In this document: positions 29,244 through 41,126 of the stretch, one piece after another
Numbering within the stretch: the stretch's first letter is position 1
How the letters are laid out: every line of letters starts with the position of its first letter
NCBI RefSeq assembly: GCF_003860465.1
Contig: NZ_CP034183.1
Span: 1,318,501-1,382,500, forward strand
DNA length: 64,000 bases
DNA from: Deinococcus psychrotolerans
GTDB lineage: Bacteria > Deinococcota > Deinococci > Deinococcales > Deinococcaceae
Direction of reading: 5' to 3'
Translations under genes and position numbers: made by a program
Notes under the pieces: generated by a model
Databases searched by the model: none
What the model saw: only the letters and a program-made list of their open reading frames with translations
Told to the model about the DNA's origin: nothing

Positions 29244-30239
29244 ATGAGTGAAGATCGTAAATTGCCCAACCGCCGTCAATTCCTCTCCGCCGCTGGTCTG
29301 ATGGGAGCCGGAGCCGTTTTGGCCTCATGTGCGCCCGCTATGGCCGCCGTGACCAAGACCGACCTTGACGTCGAGATCTTGAACTTTGCCCTGAACTTGG
29401 AGTACTTGGAAGGCGCTTTCTACTTGGCTGCTGTAGGCCGCTTGAACGAGCTCGAAGCCTTAGAGCCCGGCAACACCAACGCCATCAAACTGCCTGACGG
29501 CAGCATCCCAGCAGGTGGCAGCGCCGCGCAACCGGCCTACACCAAAGCCCGTGACGGCGTGGGCATGACCTTCTCTAGCCCTGCAGTCAAGGCTTACGCC
29601 ACCGAAATCGCCAACGACGAGCTGGCTCACGTCAAGTTCTTGCGCAATGCACTCGGCGCAAGCGCTGCTCCCCGGCCTGTCCTTGATATTGGACCAGCCT
29701 TCGGCGTCGCTGCCGCGCTAGCTGCCAGTGCGCCCGCCGCCAGCGCCTTCAGCCCCTACACCACTGAGCCCAGCGCCGATTTGTACTTCCTGCACGGCTC
29801 GTTCATCTTTGAAGATGTGGGCGTTACGGCCTACAAGGGCGCAGCCCGCTTCATCGTCAACGATAAACCAGACGGTTACTTGGAAAAAGCCGCTGGCATT
29901 CTGGCTGTTGAGGCTTATCACGCGGCTGAAATCCGCACGCTGCTTTACGCCAACAAAGACGCTCAGACGGGCTTCGGCGTAGACGTGAAGACACTGATCG
30001 GGCTCATCAGTGCGCTGCGCGGCTCGCTTGGCGGAGGCAAAGACCAGGGCATTGTCAACGCCAACGGCAGCGCCAATATCGTTCCGACTGACAGTGACTC
30101 CATCGCGTTCAGCCGTACCCCCCGTCAAGTTGGCAACATTGTGTTTGGTGCCAAAGACGCTGCCAAGGGCTTGTTCTTCCCCAACGGGCTGAGCAACTTC
30201 CCCAACGGCAACTCCTACGCCAAAATTCTGGCCCTCTAA
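29244..30239 (+). CDS. Ferritin-like domain protein with Tat/lipoprotein signal (desiccation-related type)
   Basis: The 331-residue protein starts with a twin-arginine signal (NRRQFLSAAGL) that also ends in a lipobox (VLASC, Cys 29), so it is probably a Tat-exported lipoprotein. The mature domain is a ferritin-like four-helix bundle: NLEYLEGAFYL, ANDELAHVKFLR (E-x2-H) and AVEAYHAAEIRTLL supply metal-ligand-like Glu/His pairs. The family includes the plant desiccation-related protein pcc13-62 and Deinococcus homologues. Whether it binds iron or manganese, or is catalytic, is unknown. A good GAGGAG precedes the ATG and a strong terminator follows. Confidence 0.85.
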   Translation: MSEDRKLPNRRQFLSAAGLMGAGAVLASCAPAMAAVTKTDLDVEILNFALNLEYLEGAFYLAAVGRLNELEALEPGNTNAIKLPDGSIPAGGSAAQPAYTKARDGVGMTFSSPAVKAYATEIANDELAHVKFLRNALGASAAPRPVLDIGPAFGVAAALAASAPAASAFSPYTTEPSADLYFLHGSFIFEDVGVTAYKGAARFIVNDKPDGYLEKAAGILAVEAYHAAEIRTLLYANKDAQTGFGVDVKTLIGLISALRGSLGGGKDQGIVNANGSANIVPTDSDSIAFSRTPRQVGNIVFGAKDAAKGLFFPNGLSNFPNGNSYAKILAL

Positions 30240-30252
30240 ACCTTCCCAACTC

Positions 30253-30285
30253 AAAGCGGCCCCCTACAAGGAGGGCCGCTTTTTT
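30253..30285 (+). terminator. Intrinsic terminator of the ferritin-like gene
   Basis: GCGGCCC (30256-30262) pairs with GGGCCGC (30273-30279), with AAA on the left and TTTTTT on the right. Confidence 0.9.
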
Positions 30286-30393
30286 GTGGTTATCTATTTA
30301 AGCGAATTATATTATTTATTCTCAACATGCAAGGAGATGACTCAAAACTGCTCGTGTCTTTCCCGCATACCCGTACTTGTCACAATGCAAAAA

Positions 30394-30873
30394 CTACCGT
30401 TGAAATGCCGCGTAACAGACAATACTCGTTTCTTTTTCCAAGGGCTTGGTTCCTATAAAGTAAACCAATTTAGGCGACCAAGAAAATGAAAACAGCCCAG
30501 CGTACACGAGGTCACTGGTTTCGGTAAACTTCTGAATAGCATTGATCGCTTCGTCGTTGCCCCCGTAAGAGCCTTTGGGCGTAAGTAAGCCGTCGATACC
30601 GCCCATAATACGCTGAAGTGCGTAATCGGAGGGCATATCACTGACTTTCGCAGTGACTTTGACCAGCTTCCATTTACGCTCGGCAGCCATACCCGAAAGT
30701 TTCCAAGAAGCGCAAGCATCAGCCGAAGTGGGCTTGGCAAAAAGCAAACCGTCCAAGTTGTTGATGCGGGCATCGAAGGAAGCGCCCGCAGGCACCTTGT
30801 CGTTGATTTTGCTCGAACCGCTTCCCAGCATGAAAGCAGAGACCAGAAAAATTGTGAGCGCGATATGTTTCAT
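30394..30873 (-). CDS. Small exported protein of unknown function
   Basis: This 159-residue protein has a signal peptide (MKHIALTIFLVSAFMLGSGS), then a globular domain of about 135 residues with DACASWKLSGMAAERKWKLVKV and a C-terminal VCYAAF. I recognise no family. The two cysteines (in DACAS and IVCYA) could form a disulphide outside the cytosol. The ATG at 30873 is chosen because TACTTT (complement 30880-30885) ends 6 nt upstream, the leaderless pattern. The 108 bp between its end and the preceding terminator are AT-rich and hold nothing I can name. Confidence 0.6.
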   Translation of the reverse strand: MKHIALTIFLVSAFMLGSGSSKINDKVPAGASFDARINNLDGLLFAKPTSADACASWKLSGMAAERKWKLVKVTAKVSDMPSDYALQRIMGGIDGLLTPKGSYGGNDEAINAIQKFTETSDLVYAGLFSFSWSPKLVYFIGTKPLEKETSIVCYAAFQR

Positions 30874-31032
30874 GCTGTCAAAGTAACACATAAGGCTGAG
30901 ATGAAACGAACGTCACCGCTTGGCTTCACCGTGTCGGAGGGCCTCTGCTGTGGCGAAAGTGGTTTCTGTGATTGCTGCGCCGCTTGCTCAAATTGTCTGC
31001 CCTCCCCCGCCCTGCCGCCAGCCATTCACGCT

Positions 31033-31038
31033 AAACTG
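31033..31038 (+). promoter_or_regulatory. Possible -10 box of the SAM riboswitch/metH transcript
   Basis: TAAACT lies about 36 nt before the first paired base of the riboswitch. No good -35 is visible 16-18 bp upstream, so this is tentative. The preceding gap from 30874 holds nothing else I can support. Confidence 0.35.
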
Positions 31039-31074
31039 CTGAGCGGCACCCGCAAGTGCTGAACTTTTTTTTCC

Positions 31075-31208
31075 CATCCAGAAGCGCCCGAGAGAACTGG
31101 CTCACTGACGGCGCGGCAACCGGCCCCCCATTTCGGGCACGGTGCTCAGGCCAGCCTGCACGCCAACGATGGCTTCCGGATTGACTTCCCCGGCGCAGGA
31201 ACGATGGA
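31075..31208 (+). ncRNA. SAM-I (S-box) riboswitch upstream of metH
   Basis: The S-box core is clear: ATCCAGAAGCGCCCGAGAGA leads to CTGGCTCACTGACG and then GCGCGGCAACC, followed after a variable helix by GGTGCTCAGGCCAGCC. These match the conserved SAM-I segments (ATCnAGAGnGG, GAGGGACTGGCCC, TGA, GGCAACC, GGTGCTAAnTCC). Closing helix P1 is CCATC (31075-31079) with GATGG (31204-31208). A terminator follows before metH, so binding of S-adenosylmethionine should switch transcription off. Confidence 0.88.
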
Positions 31209-31232
31209 GCTTTTTCGGCGCAAGAGACCCGC

Positions 31233-31282
31233 CGCCCCGCTCCACTGCCGCGCACCAAAGGCAGAGTGAGGGCGGTTTTTTG
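31233..31282 (+). terminator. Riboswitch expression-platform terminator
   Basis: CCGCCC (31233-31238) pairs with GGGCGG (31271-31276). An inner helix, CTGCC with GGCAG, closes the loop, and TTTTTT follows at 31277. It sits 23 bp before the metH start, right for SAM-dependent termination. Confidence 0.8.
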
Positions 31283-31304
31283 AGTTTTAGAAGGACAACC
31301 CAAG

Positions 31305-34981
<3,677 letters not shown>

Positions 34982-34985
<4 letters not shown>

Positions 34986-35764
34986 CTTCCGTTCTGGCCG
35001 AACCCGTTCAGACTGCGCCCAAACTCACCCGCGTCAGCGTGGAACTGGTGCCGCGCAGCCGCACGTCGCTGCGAACTGAGCTGGCCGAACTCAGCAGCAC
35101 CCTCGGCAACGTGCAGGTGGTCAACATTCCCGACTTTCTGCGCTACCGGATGCGGAGCTGGGAAGGCTGCCAGATGGCCCGCGAGCATGTGCCGGAAGCG
35201 ATTCCGCACATCCGCGCCATCGACATCAATCCGCGTGAACCGCTGAAGATGGCCGACTTTTTGCGTGAGCACGGCCTCTCGGAAGTGCTGATCATCGAGG
35301 GCGACGCGCCCAGCGACATGAGCCAGCGCACTTATGACGTGACCTCGCTGGACATCATCCGCAAGTTTCGGCGCGAACTGCCGGAGGTGTCGGTCTGGGC
35401 GGGCCTCGATCCCTACCGCCAGAGCTTTACCCGCGAACGCGACTACGCCGAAGCCAAGCTGGAAGCCGGAGCCATTGGATTTTTTACCCAGCCGTTCTTC
35501 GACCGCCGCCTGATGGACATCTGGGCCGAGCTGTTGCCCACCCGTCAGGTCTTCTGGGGCGCGACTTCCGTAACCACCGAGCGCAGTTTCAGCTACTGGC
35601 AAAATCGCAACAAGGCGGTATTTCCGAGCAGCTTCACGCCCACGCTGGAAGCCAACCGCGCCTGGGCGCAGGAAGTGTTGAACTTTGCGGCAGAAGTCGG
35701 CGGCCACACCTATTTCATGCCGATCAAGGAAAGCCTCAGCGAGTATTTGGGGGGTATTTTATGA
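34982..35764 (+). CDS. metF: Methylenetetrahydrofolate reductase-like protein (MetF family)
   Basis: The 260-residue protein has the MTHFR barrel. Visible segments are SVELVPRSR at the start (with the acidic residue of the PxR/E motif), [24 protein letters not shown], the FAD-site-like [20 protein letters not shown] and a C-terminal [13 protein letters not shown] makes the methyl-THF used by MetH. It is a little shorter than the usual 280-300 residues. GTG 34982 overlaps the metH stop (GTGA), which strongly supports a joint role. It may be a divergent MetF lineage. Confidence 0.83.
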
Positions 35765-36240
35765 GTCCAGAGGGTGTGAGCAGGGATCTCAAGACCCACG
35801 TCCGCGCCCTGCTGACTGAGCGCCAGGCCCACTTGCAGCTCAGCGACGTGCTGGAAGACTTTCCGCTCGACCAGATCAATGCTGAGGTGGGTTTGCCGTA
35901 CACTGCGTGGGGGCTGCTGTGGCACCTGTGGTTTACCCAGCGCGACATCTTGCAGTTCGTCAAAGACGAGCCGTACACCGAACTCGTCTGGCCCACCGAT
36001 TACTGGCCCAAAGCGGCGGGCACCGCTCAGAGCTGGCAGCAGACCGCCGAAAGTCTGCAAGTCGATCTGGACGAATTTCTGGCGCTGCTGGACAAGGCTG
36101 ACCTGTTTGCGGTGGTGCCCAACGGCGACGGCCCGGACGGCGGTGGGCAAACCTGGCTGCGCGAGGCCCTGCTGATCGCCGACCACAACGCCTACCACCT
36201 GGGTCAGTTGATGGTGGTGCGGCGGCTGCTAGAGAAGTAA
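35761..36240 (+). CDS. DinB-superfamily protein in the methionine operon
   Basis: The 159-residue protein is a DinB/YfiT-like four-helix bundle. The metal-site histidines are visible in LLWHLWFTQRD and in ADHNAYHLGQLM near the C-terminus. DinB-like proteins are numerous in Deinococcus; some are thiol-S-transferases using bacillithiol or mycothiol, most are uncharacterised. Its ATG overlaps the metF stop (ATGA), so it is expected to be repressed by SAM together with metH and metF. A role in thiol or methyl chemistry is inference from that context. Confidence 0.82.
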   Translation: MSPEGVSRDLKTHVRALLTERQAHLQLSDVLEDFPLDQINAEVGLPYTAWGLLWHLWFTQRDILQFVKDEPYTELVWPTDYWPKAAGTAQSWQQTAESLQVDLDEFLALLDKADLFAVVPNGDGPDGGGQTWLREALLIADHNAYHLGQLMVVRRLLEK

Positions 36241-36276
36241 GCCCGACTTCAAGTCACCAGACAGCTCGCTATTCTA

Positions 36277-36314
36277 GACTAGTTGACAAAGTTAGTCATT
36301 TTGTACGCTAGACT
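36277..36314 (+). promoter_or_regulatory. Promoter and inverted repeat before the orphan binding-protein gene
   Basis: TTGACA (36283-36288) and TAGACT (36309-36314) flank a long 20-bp spacer; TAGACT ends 6 nt before the ATG. The -35 is enclosed by GACTA (36277-36281) and TAGTC (36293-36297), a candidate operator. Confidence 0.55.
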
Positions 36315-36320
36315 TTCTGC

Positions 36321-37301
36321 ATGAACCGAACCGCTCTTTTCCTTTCGCTGGGCCTGCTCATTTCCTCGTCCGTTCAGGCTCAGGCCACTCCGCCCGCCCA
36401 GTTGCGGCTCGGCGTTTTTCCCAATATCACGCACGCAGCGGGACTGGTCGGCATTCAAAAAGGCTTTATCCAGAAGCAACTCGGCCCCACCAAACTGGTC
36501 GTCAGTGATTTTGCCAACGGCTCACAGATCAACGAAGCGTTCGCGGCGGGAGCGATTGACGCGGCTTACGTCGGCCCCGGCCCAGCCATCAATGCTTTCT
36601 TGCGCGGGGTGCCGATTCAGATTTACGCCGGAGCCGCCAACGCAGGCGCGGTGCTGGTCGCCAGAAAGGGCAGCGGCGTTCGCAATGTTAAGGCGCTCAG
36701 CGGCAAAAAAGTGGCGGTGCCCACGCGCGGCTCCACCCAGGACATCAGTTTGCGCCACCTGCTGCACGAGAACGGCCTGAAAGCCAGCGACGAGGGCGGC
36801 ACCGTCACGGTGATTCCGATCGATCCGGCCAACATGCCCGCCGCCTTCGCCAGCAATCAGGTGGATGCCGCGCTGGTGCAGGAACCCTGGGGCGCGGTGA
36901 TGGAATCGCAGGGCGCGAAACTCATCGCCAATGAAAAGGCCATCTGGAACGGCGGCGACTACACGACCACCGTTCTGGTCGTCAACACGGACTATGCCAA
37001 AAAGAATCCGGAGGCGGTCAAGGCGCTGCTAAGGGGCCATCTGGACGCCATCAATTTCATCAAATCCAGCAACGCAGGGGCGCAGAAGGCCATCAGCGAC
37101 GAGATTTACAGCTTCACTGGCAAGCGCCCCAGCAGCGCTGATCTGTTCAAGGGGCTGGCCCGAACCCAGGTGACTTTTGACATCAACCTCAAAACGCTCG
37201 CGGAGTACGCCCAGCTCAACCAGGAGGCCGGATTTGCCCGCAGCGTGCCGGACCTGAATAAGTTGGTGGATTTAAGCTGGGTCAAGGCGCTGGCGAAGTA
37301 A
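36321..37301 (+). CDS. Orphan ABC substrate-binding protein, sulfonate/taurine type
   Basis: The 326-residue protein has a signal peptide ([20 protein letters not shown]) and the same fold and landmarks as the protein at 21896: [38 protein letters not shown] and [11 protein letters not shown]. It is clearly a paralogue. No permease or ATPase gene is next to it, so it probably feeds the 22945-24557 transporter or another one. It sits right after the methionine operon, in keeping with an organosulfur ligand. The mRNA is likely leaderless. Confidence 0.85.
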   Translation: MNRTALFLSLGLLISSSVQAQATPPAQLRLGVFPNITHAAGLVGIQKGFIQKQLGPTKLVVSDFANGSQINEAFAAGAIDAAYVGPGPAINAFLRGVPIQIYAGAANAGAVLVARKGSGVRNVKALSGKKVAVPTRGSTQDISLRHLLHENGLKASDEGGTVTVIPIDPANMPAAFASNQVDAALVQEPWGAVMESQGAKLIANEKAIWNGGDYTTTVLVVNTDYAKKNPEAVKALLRGHLDAINFIKSSNAGAQKAISDEIYSFTGKRPSSADLFKGLARTQVTFDINLKTLAEYAQLNQEAGFARSVPDLNKLVDLSWVKALAK

Positions 37302-37304
37302 CGC

Positions 37305-38402
37305 TCAAGTCCTCGGCGGTTTTTTGCTGCCATCCGGCAAGGTGTTGAGCCACTTGAGAGTGACATTGAGGGTTCCCTCGGTGCCCAACCGTGCCAAAAT
37401 GATATTGGCGTCTGCCGTGACCTTGAGGCCGAGCTGCAACCACAACTCATCGGGTTGATTGATGTCTTGTAGGGTTTGCGAAATGTCTGTGAGGGTGGGT
37501 AAGGCCTTCTTGAGGGCCGCTTGCCGCGTTTCGCCTACTTGCAAAAACGGCCCGCCATCATGATCGAGTTGACGGATCTGCGAATCTTGCTGTTCATCCG
37601 CTTGAGTCAGTTCAAAATATAGAATCTGTCCGTTCTCCAGTTCTACGCCGAGTTGATCAGCAGTCGGAGATAATGCTTGTTGCGCAGTTTGAATAGCAGG
37701 CTGAATCGGTTTTAGAGGCGCAATATCTGCAATGCGGTCGAGTTTTTTAGGTTGTTCACCAACAAATACATCTGCCGCCCGCACCGTTTCTCCCAAATCC
37801 AATCCAGTTAAGCCTTCCAAGTACGAAATACTGACTTGAAAAGTGCTGTACGGCCCCACCGGCAGCGCTTCAAAAGGAATGTCTTTGACAGACGGCGCTT
37901 GGCTGACGGTATAAGCGCTGGTCGTTAAAGTTTCAGCGGCGTCACAGACTGCCACCACTTTCCAGAACTGCTGCGGAATTTGAATTTGGCGGTGCAGCGG
38001 GTCGTCATCAGCAAAGACGGGGCCAGTCAAGACCGTGACTTTGAGGTTGTCATGGTCGGTATTGGCGAAAATGAAATTCTCCAGGCCCTGCCATAACGTA
38101 TCGCTCTGGTTAAATTCCCAATACTGCGGGCTGCAATTCGTCCAGTGGAAGGTGTCGTTATTGGCCTGCTTGAGCACGTCACCCACACCCCAGATCGGAT
38201 CGCGGCGGCGCACCAGATGGCCCCGGTCAAAAAAGCCGTGTGCGCCGGGTTCGTTGCTGTACATCCGGTTGTCAATTTGAAATTCGGCGGGAATACGCGA
38301 GTCGAAGTGCCACATGTCATTCTTGCGGGGATAATCGAACGACTGTGCACCGTCTATATTGACCGCCGTGAAATAAGCCATATGGCGTTGCTGACTCATC
38401 AC
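37305..38402 (-). CDS. DNA/RNA non-specific endonuclease (NUC1 family), 5'-truncated
   Basis: The 365-residue frame contains a NUC1 (beta-beta-alpha metal) nuclease domain. AYFTAVNIDG lies near the start, the catalytic motif is DRGHLVRRRDP (His at about residue 61), then the metal-site Asn in NCSPQYWEFNQ and the DD-rich end. The last about 170 residues (VGEQPKKLDRIADIAP onwards) are an extra, unrecognised region. Family-like sequence (RHFSVVMSQQ) continues upstream of the only starts (GTG 38402, ATG 38399) until a stop at 38463-38465. No signal peptide remains. The gene is thus probably a truncated form of a longer protein and may be inactive or mis-targeted. Base composition is AT-richer than its neighbours. 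Confidence 0.78.
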   Translation of the reverse strand: MMSQQRHMAYFTAVNIDGAQSFDYPRKNDMWHFDSRIPAEFQIDNRMYSNEPGAHGFFDRGHLVRRRDPIWGVGDVLKQANNDTFHWTNCSPQYWEFNQSDTLWQGLENFIFANTDHDNLKVTVLTGPVFADDDPLHRQIQIPQQFWKVVAVCDAAETLTTSAYTVSQAPSVKDIPFEALPVGPYSTFQVSISYLEGLTGLDLGETVRAADVFVGEQPKKLDRIADIAPLKPIQPAIQTAQQALSPTADQLGVELENGQILYFELTQADEQQDSQIRQLDHDGGPFLQVGETRQAALKKALPTLTDISQTLQDINQPDELWLQLGLKVTADANIILARLGTEGTLNVTLKWLNTLPDGSKKPPRT

Positions 38403-38472
38403 AACAGAAAAATGGCGACAAGCAGCGCCGCCCGGTTGTGCATATCGGCGGGTGAAGTCACCTCAAGCGGGG

Positions 38473-38850
38473 CTACTTAAGCCAAGCTGGACACGCTTCT
38501 TCCCCGTCTTCCCGAAAAAGCCGCACGCCAGCCACTGAGACAATCAGCCACTCAGCTTCGGTAGGGCCGGTGTTGTCAACCCGGTGCAGCGTTTGCGGCG
38601 GCACGATCAGGCTGTCGCCCGCCGCCAAGGCCACGCGCTCCTCACCGCTGCTGATTGTTACCGAGCCTGAAAGCAGCACCATCACTTCTTCGTGGTCTTG
38701 GGTATGAACCGGATTAAAGCCGCCGGGAATCTGGTGCTGGCGCACCACGCTGACTTCCTGAGCGCCGAGACTGGGCGTGGCCAGCGCTGCGCCGGTATTG
38801 CCGTTGGGAGAGGGAATAAACTGGTTGTGTTGGGCGCGGTGTACGATCAT
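38473..38850 (-). CDS. Cupin-domain protein
   Basis: The 125-residue protein is a single-domain cupin. The first motif is visible as VHTQDHEEVMVLLSGSV and the second as PPQTLHRVDN, giving the usual two His, one Glu and one His metal ligands. Function is not predictable; such proteins may be isomerases, dioxygenases or sensors. ATG 38850 has AGGAGG 6 nt upstream. It is divergent from the MarR gene, so it could be the MarR target. Confidence 0.83.
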   Translation of the reverse strand: MIVHRAQHNQFIPSPNGNTGAALATPSLGAQEVSVVRQHQIPGGFNPVHTQDHEEVMVLLSGSVTISSGEERVALAAGDSLIVPPQTLHRVDNTGPTEAEWLIVSVAGVRLFREDGEEACPAWLK

Positions 38851-38904
38851 GGCTGGCCTCCTGAGTGCTTCGCAGTAATAGTAAACCAATCTTCCTACTT
38901 AGAC

Positions 38905-38920
38905 AAGGAGGCTGTCTATT
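38905..38920 (+). promoter_or_regulatory. Strong ribosome binding site leading to an ATT start codon
   Basis: AAGGAGG (38905-38911) is followed after 6 nt by ATT (38918-38920). The ATT is in frame with the MarR coding region and no ATG, GTG or TTG exists in that frame between the upstream TAG and 39005. Confidence 0.6.
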
Positions 38921-39394
38921 TCCAGCGATTCGTCTCCATCAACAATCCCGACACCCGCCAATCAAGCCGCGCTTGAGCAAGCTCGGCAAGATCACATCGG
39001 GCGCTTGCTCCACCGTGCCGCCCGCGCTTTTAACGTATCGGCCCTGAGCAAGTTGCACGCACGCGGCCACACGGCGCTGAGCCTCGCCCACACGAACCTA
39101 TTGCCCCACCTTGAAGCGCACGGCAGCAGCATCGTCAAACTGGCTGAGCGGGCGGGAATGACCAAGCAAGCGGCGGGGCAGTTGGTCGCTGAATTGGAGC
39201 AGCACGGCTACCTGATGCGCCGCGCCGATCCCCGCGACAAGCGGGCGGTGCATCTAGACTTCACTCCCGCCGGATGGCAATACCTGCTAGATGCGCAGGC
39301 CATCAAGCGAGAAATTGCAGCCGAGTACCGTGCCAAACTGGGCGAGGCGACGTGGGACACGCTGAATGCGGCGCTGAGTAGCCTGTTGGAATAA
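38918..39394 (+). CDS. MarR family transcriptional regulator, probable ATT start
   Basis: From ATT 38918 the product has 158 residues, the normal MarR length. The first about 15 residues are Ser/Pro-rich. Helix 1 follows (LEQARQDHIGRLLHRAARAF), then SIVKLAERAGMTKQAAGQLVAELEQHGYL as the DNA-reading helix-turn-helix, the wing RRADPRDKRAVHLDFTPAG, and C-terminal dimerisation helices. Starting at the TTG 39005 would cut off most of helix 1 and has no ribosome binding site. Targets probably include the divergent cupin gene, about 68 bp away. Confidence 0.8.
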   Translation: MSSDSSPSTIPTPANQAALEQARQDHIGRLLHRAARAFNVSALSKLHARGHTALSLAHTNLLPHLEAHGSSIVKLAERAGMTKQAAGQLVAELEQHGYLMRRADPRDKRAVHLDFTPAGWQYLLDAQAIKREIAAEYRAKLGEATWDTLNAALSSLLE

Positions 39395-39437
39395 GCAATG
39401 GAGCATGGGGAAAGCGAACTTCCTCCAAATCTGCCGA

Positions 39438-40037
39438 TTAGCGGTCTTCGATCACCAGCGCGTCATCCGGCAAATTCAGCTTGGTCTGGTCGCGCAGCAT
39501 TTGCACGAAGTTGGGCAGCACTTCGCCGCTGACGTGCTTGGCCGCGTTCCAGACCTCGGAGCGCAGCAGAGCACGCCCGCAGTGGAGGTAAGCCTCCTCG
39601 ACGTGAATGACGAACAGACTGCGCGGCAACTGGCCCTTGTAGGCGAAGCGGGCCAGCAGCGCCGGATCGGTGGTGATCTGGGCGGTGCCGTTGACCCGGA
39701 AGGACTCGCTGACGCCCGGCACCAAAAAAATCAGGGCGACGGACGGACTCGCCAAGATGTTGCGGACGCTGTCGATCCGGTTGTTGCCGGGGCGGTCGGG
39801 CAGCAGCAGGGTTTTTTCGTCTTGTACGTACACGACTTGGCCCACGTCGCCGCGCGGCGAGCAGTCGAGTCCATTCGGGCCGCCAGTCGCCAGCACCACC
39901 AGAGGAGACGCCGCAATAATGCGGGCAAAGTCGGCGCTGATGCGGTCACTGGTTTTGGCTTTCACGGCGGCGCTGGGCTCACGGTAAAGCGGGCTGAGCC
40001 GCTCAGGGCTGAGCAAGTGGGCAGGGTCGAGGTGCAT
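39438..40037 (-). CDS. PPOX-type FMN-dependent flavoprotein (pyridoxamine 5'-phosphate oxidase fold)
   Basis: The 199-residue protein has the split-barrel flavin fold: ARIIAASPLVVLATGGPNG, CSPRGDVGQVVYV, DRPGNNRIDSVRNILASP and GVSESFRVNGTAQITTD. The pattern DRPGNNRIDS...NP is close to the MSMEG_1061-like branch of FMN-binding proteins, whose substrate is unknown. It should be a soluble homodimer. ATG 40037 is chosen; the frame opens far upstream but only opposite the neighbouring gene. A CATACT box 5 nt before the ATG suggests a leaderless mRNA. Confidence 0.83.
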   Translation of the reverse strand: MHLDPAHLLSPERLSPLYREPSAAVKAKTSDRISADFARIIAASPLVVLATGGPNGLDCSPRGDVGQVVYVQDEKTLLLPDRPGNNRIDSVRNILASPSVALIFLVPGVSESFRVNGTAQITTDPALLARFAYKGQLPRSLFVIHVEEAYLHCGRALLRSEVWNAAKHVSGEVLPNFVQMLRDQTKLNLPDDALVIEDR

Positions 40038-40067
40038 GGGCAAGTATGGCGCTTTGAGCTGAATTCT

Positions 40068-40853
40068 ATGGCCAAGCCTTACACTACGCAGATGACTGGC
40101 CCCAAACGTCCATCCAAGAAAACGAGCACCAAGAAACCGGCCTCGCGCCGGGGCGGAGCCAAATCGGCCCGTGAACTCGCCAAGACCGGCCCCTCGCGTC
40201 CGGGCGGCCCCAGCAAAGACCTCCGTAGCGCCGAAGGGCGGGCCGGAAGCAAAGCCAGCGACGCCCGCCAGACCGCCAGGCCCACCAGCAGCGGCTTGGG
40301 CGGCAGCGGCCACACCGACACCGAGCAGCCCAGAGACCGCCTTGAGCAGCGCACTCAGACCCGCACCGGCTCTGGCTCCGCCGCAGGGTATAGAGGCCAC
40401 ACCAGACAAAAACCCGGCTTCGGCCAGCGGCAATTCTCCAACCAGAAACCTGTCGGCCCCAAAGGCGCGGCCATCGGCGTCACCTTGGACGCTCCCGCGC
40501 CGGACACGGTGTTTTACGACCTCGAAAAAGCGCCGCACTCCTTCCCCGACAGCAACCTCAAACGGGTGGCGGCCCGCATTTTGTTAGACCGGCAAAAGCC
40601 CTGGCGCTACCGGCCCTTTCCTTTTCCGCTGTTTACCGATAAGGGCAACGAGCAGACCTTTTACTTTGATTTTTATGTTTACGACAACATGGACATGATT
40701 CTCAAACTGGTGTTGGTGGCTCCCCGCGAATCGGCGGAAATCTGGGACAAGATCGGGCGCTTCAAGCGGCAGTACCCGATGTACAGCTACGAACTGTGGA
40801 CGCCCGAAAAGCTGGCGCAGTTGCAAAAGCCGCGCTCACGCATGGGGTTTTGA
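40068..40853 (+). CDS. Lineage-specific protein with basic disordered N-terminus
   Basis: The 261-residue protein has two parts. Residues 1-145 are rich in Lys, Arg, Pro, Ser, Gly and Gln (RPSKKTSTKKPASRRGGAKS) and look disordered and nucleic-acid-friendly. Residues 150-261 form a compact domain with SNLKRVAARILLDRQKPWRY, FPFPLFTD and FYFDFYVYD, followed by ILKLVLVAP. The last segments recall the beta-strands of restriction-like nucleases, but the expected E-x-K pair is missing. I recognise no named family. ATG 40092 is an alternative start. It is divergent from the flavoprotein, with 30 bp between starts. Confidence 0.65.
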   Translation: MAKPYTTQMTGPKRPSKKTSTKKPASRRGGAKSARELAKTGPSRPGGPSKDLRSAEGRAGSKASDARQTARPTSSGLGGSGHTDTEQPRDRLEQRTQTRTGSGSAAGYRGHTRQKPGFGQRQFSNQKPVGPKGAAIGVTLDAPAPDTVFYDLEKAPHSFPDSNLKRVAARILLDRQKPWRYRPFPFPLFTDKGNEQTFYFDFYVYDNMDMILKLVLVAPRESAEIWDKIGRFKRQYPMYSYELWTPEKLAQLQKPRSRMGF

Positions 40854-40922
40854 AAGCTCAATAGGGCTGCAAAGTGATGGGCAACTTGATTCTCAACAAA
40901 GAGCCAAGCCCCGCCATTTTGT

Positions 40923-40949
40923 GCCGCGCTCGCGTTGGGCGCGGCTTTT
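40923..40949 (+). terminator. Intrinsic terminator after the 40068 gene
   Basis: GCCGCGC (40923-40929) pairs with GCGCGGC (40939-40945), followed by TTTT. The gap to glgX also has a weak promoter candidate, TTAAGA (41017-41022) 17 bp from TAGGCT (41040-41045). Confidence 0.75.
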
Positions 40950-41101
40950 CGGGTGTCGAGACAAACAGTACGCCTAGACAAATCTCTGAGATGAAGCCTG
41001 TGTGTAACGTTTGCCCTTAAGAAAACAAAACTCACCTGCTAGGCTCAGCACGCAGCCGAGGCCGAGCGCCACACGCTGCTTATTCCAACTTGCCAATTGA
41101 G

Positions 41102-41126
41102 GCCGCCTGTTGTTCCGGGCGGCTTT
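41102..41126 (+). other. Hairpin in the glgX leader, possible attenuator
   Basis: GCCGCC (41102-41107) pairs with GGCGGC (41118-41123) and is followed by TTTCT. It lies 16-25 nt before the ribosome binding site AAGGAG (41139-41144) of glgX. The T-run is short, so termination would be weak. Confidence 0.4.

Noticed and set aside
30865..31062. Cysteine-rich 65-codon frame before the metH riboswitch
   Set aside because: No ribosome binding site and no family likeness, and its 5' end lies opposite the promoter and start of the 30873 gene. The cysteines come from a GC-rich non-coding stretch.
37305..40853. Defence island around the nuclease, MarR and basic protein
   Set aside because: No methylase, helicase, reverse transcriptase or other defence partner is present; cupin and flavoprotein neighbours are housekeeping-like.
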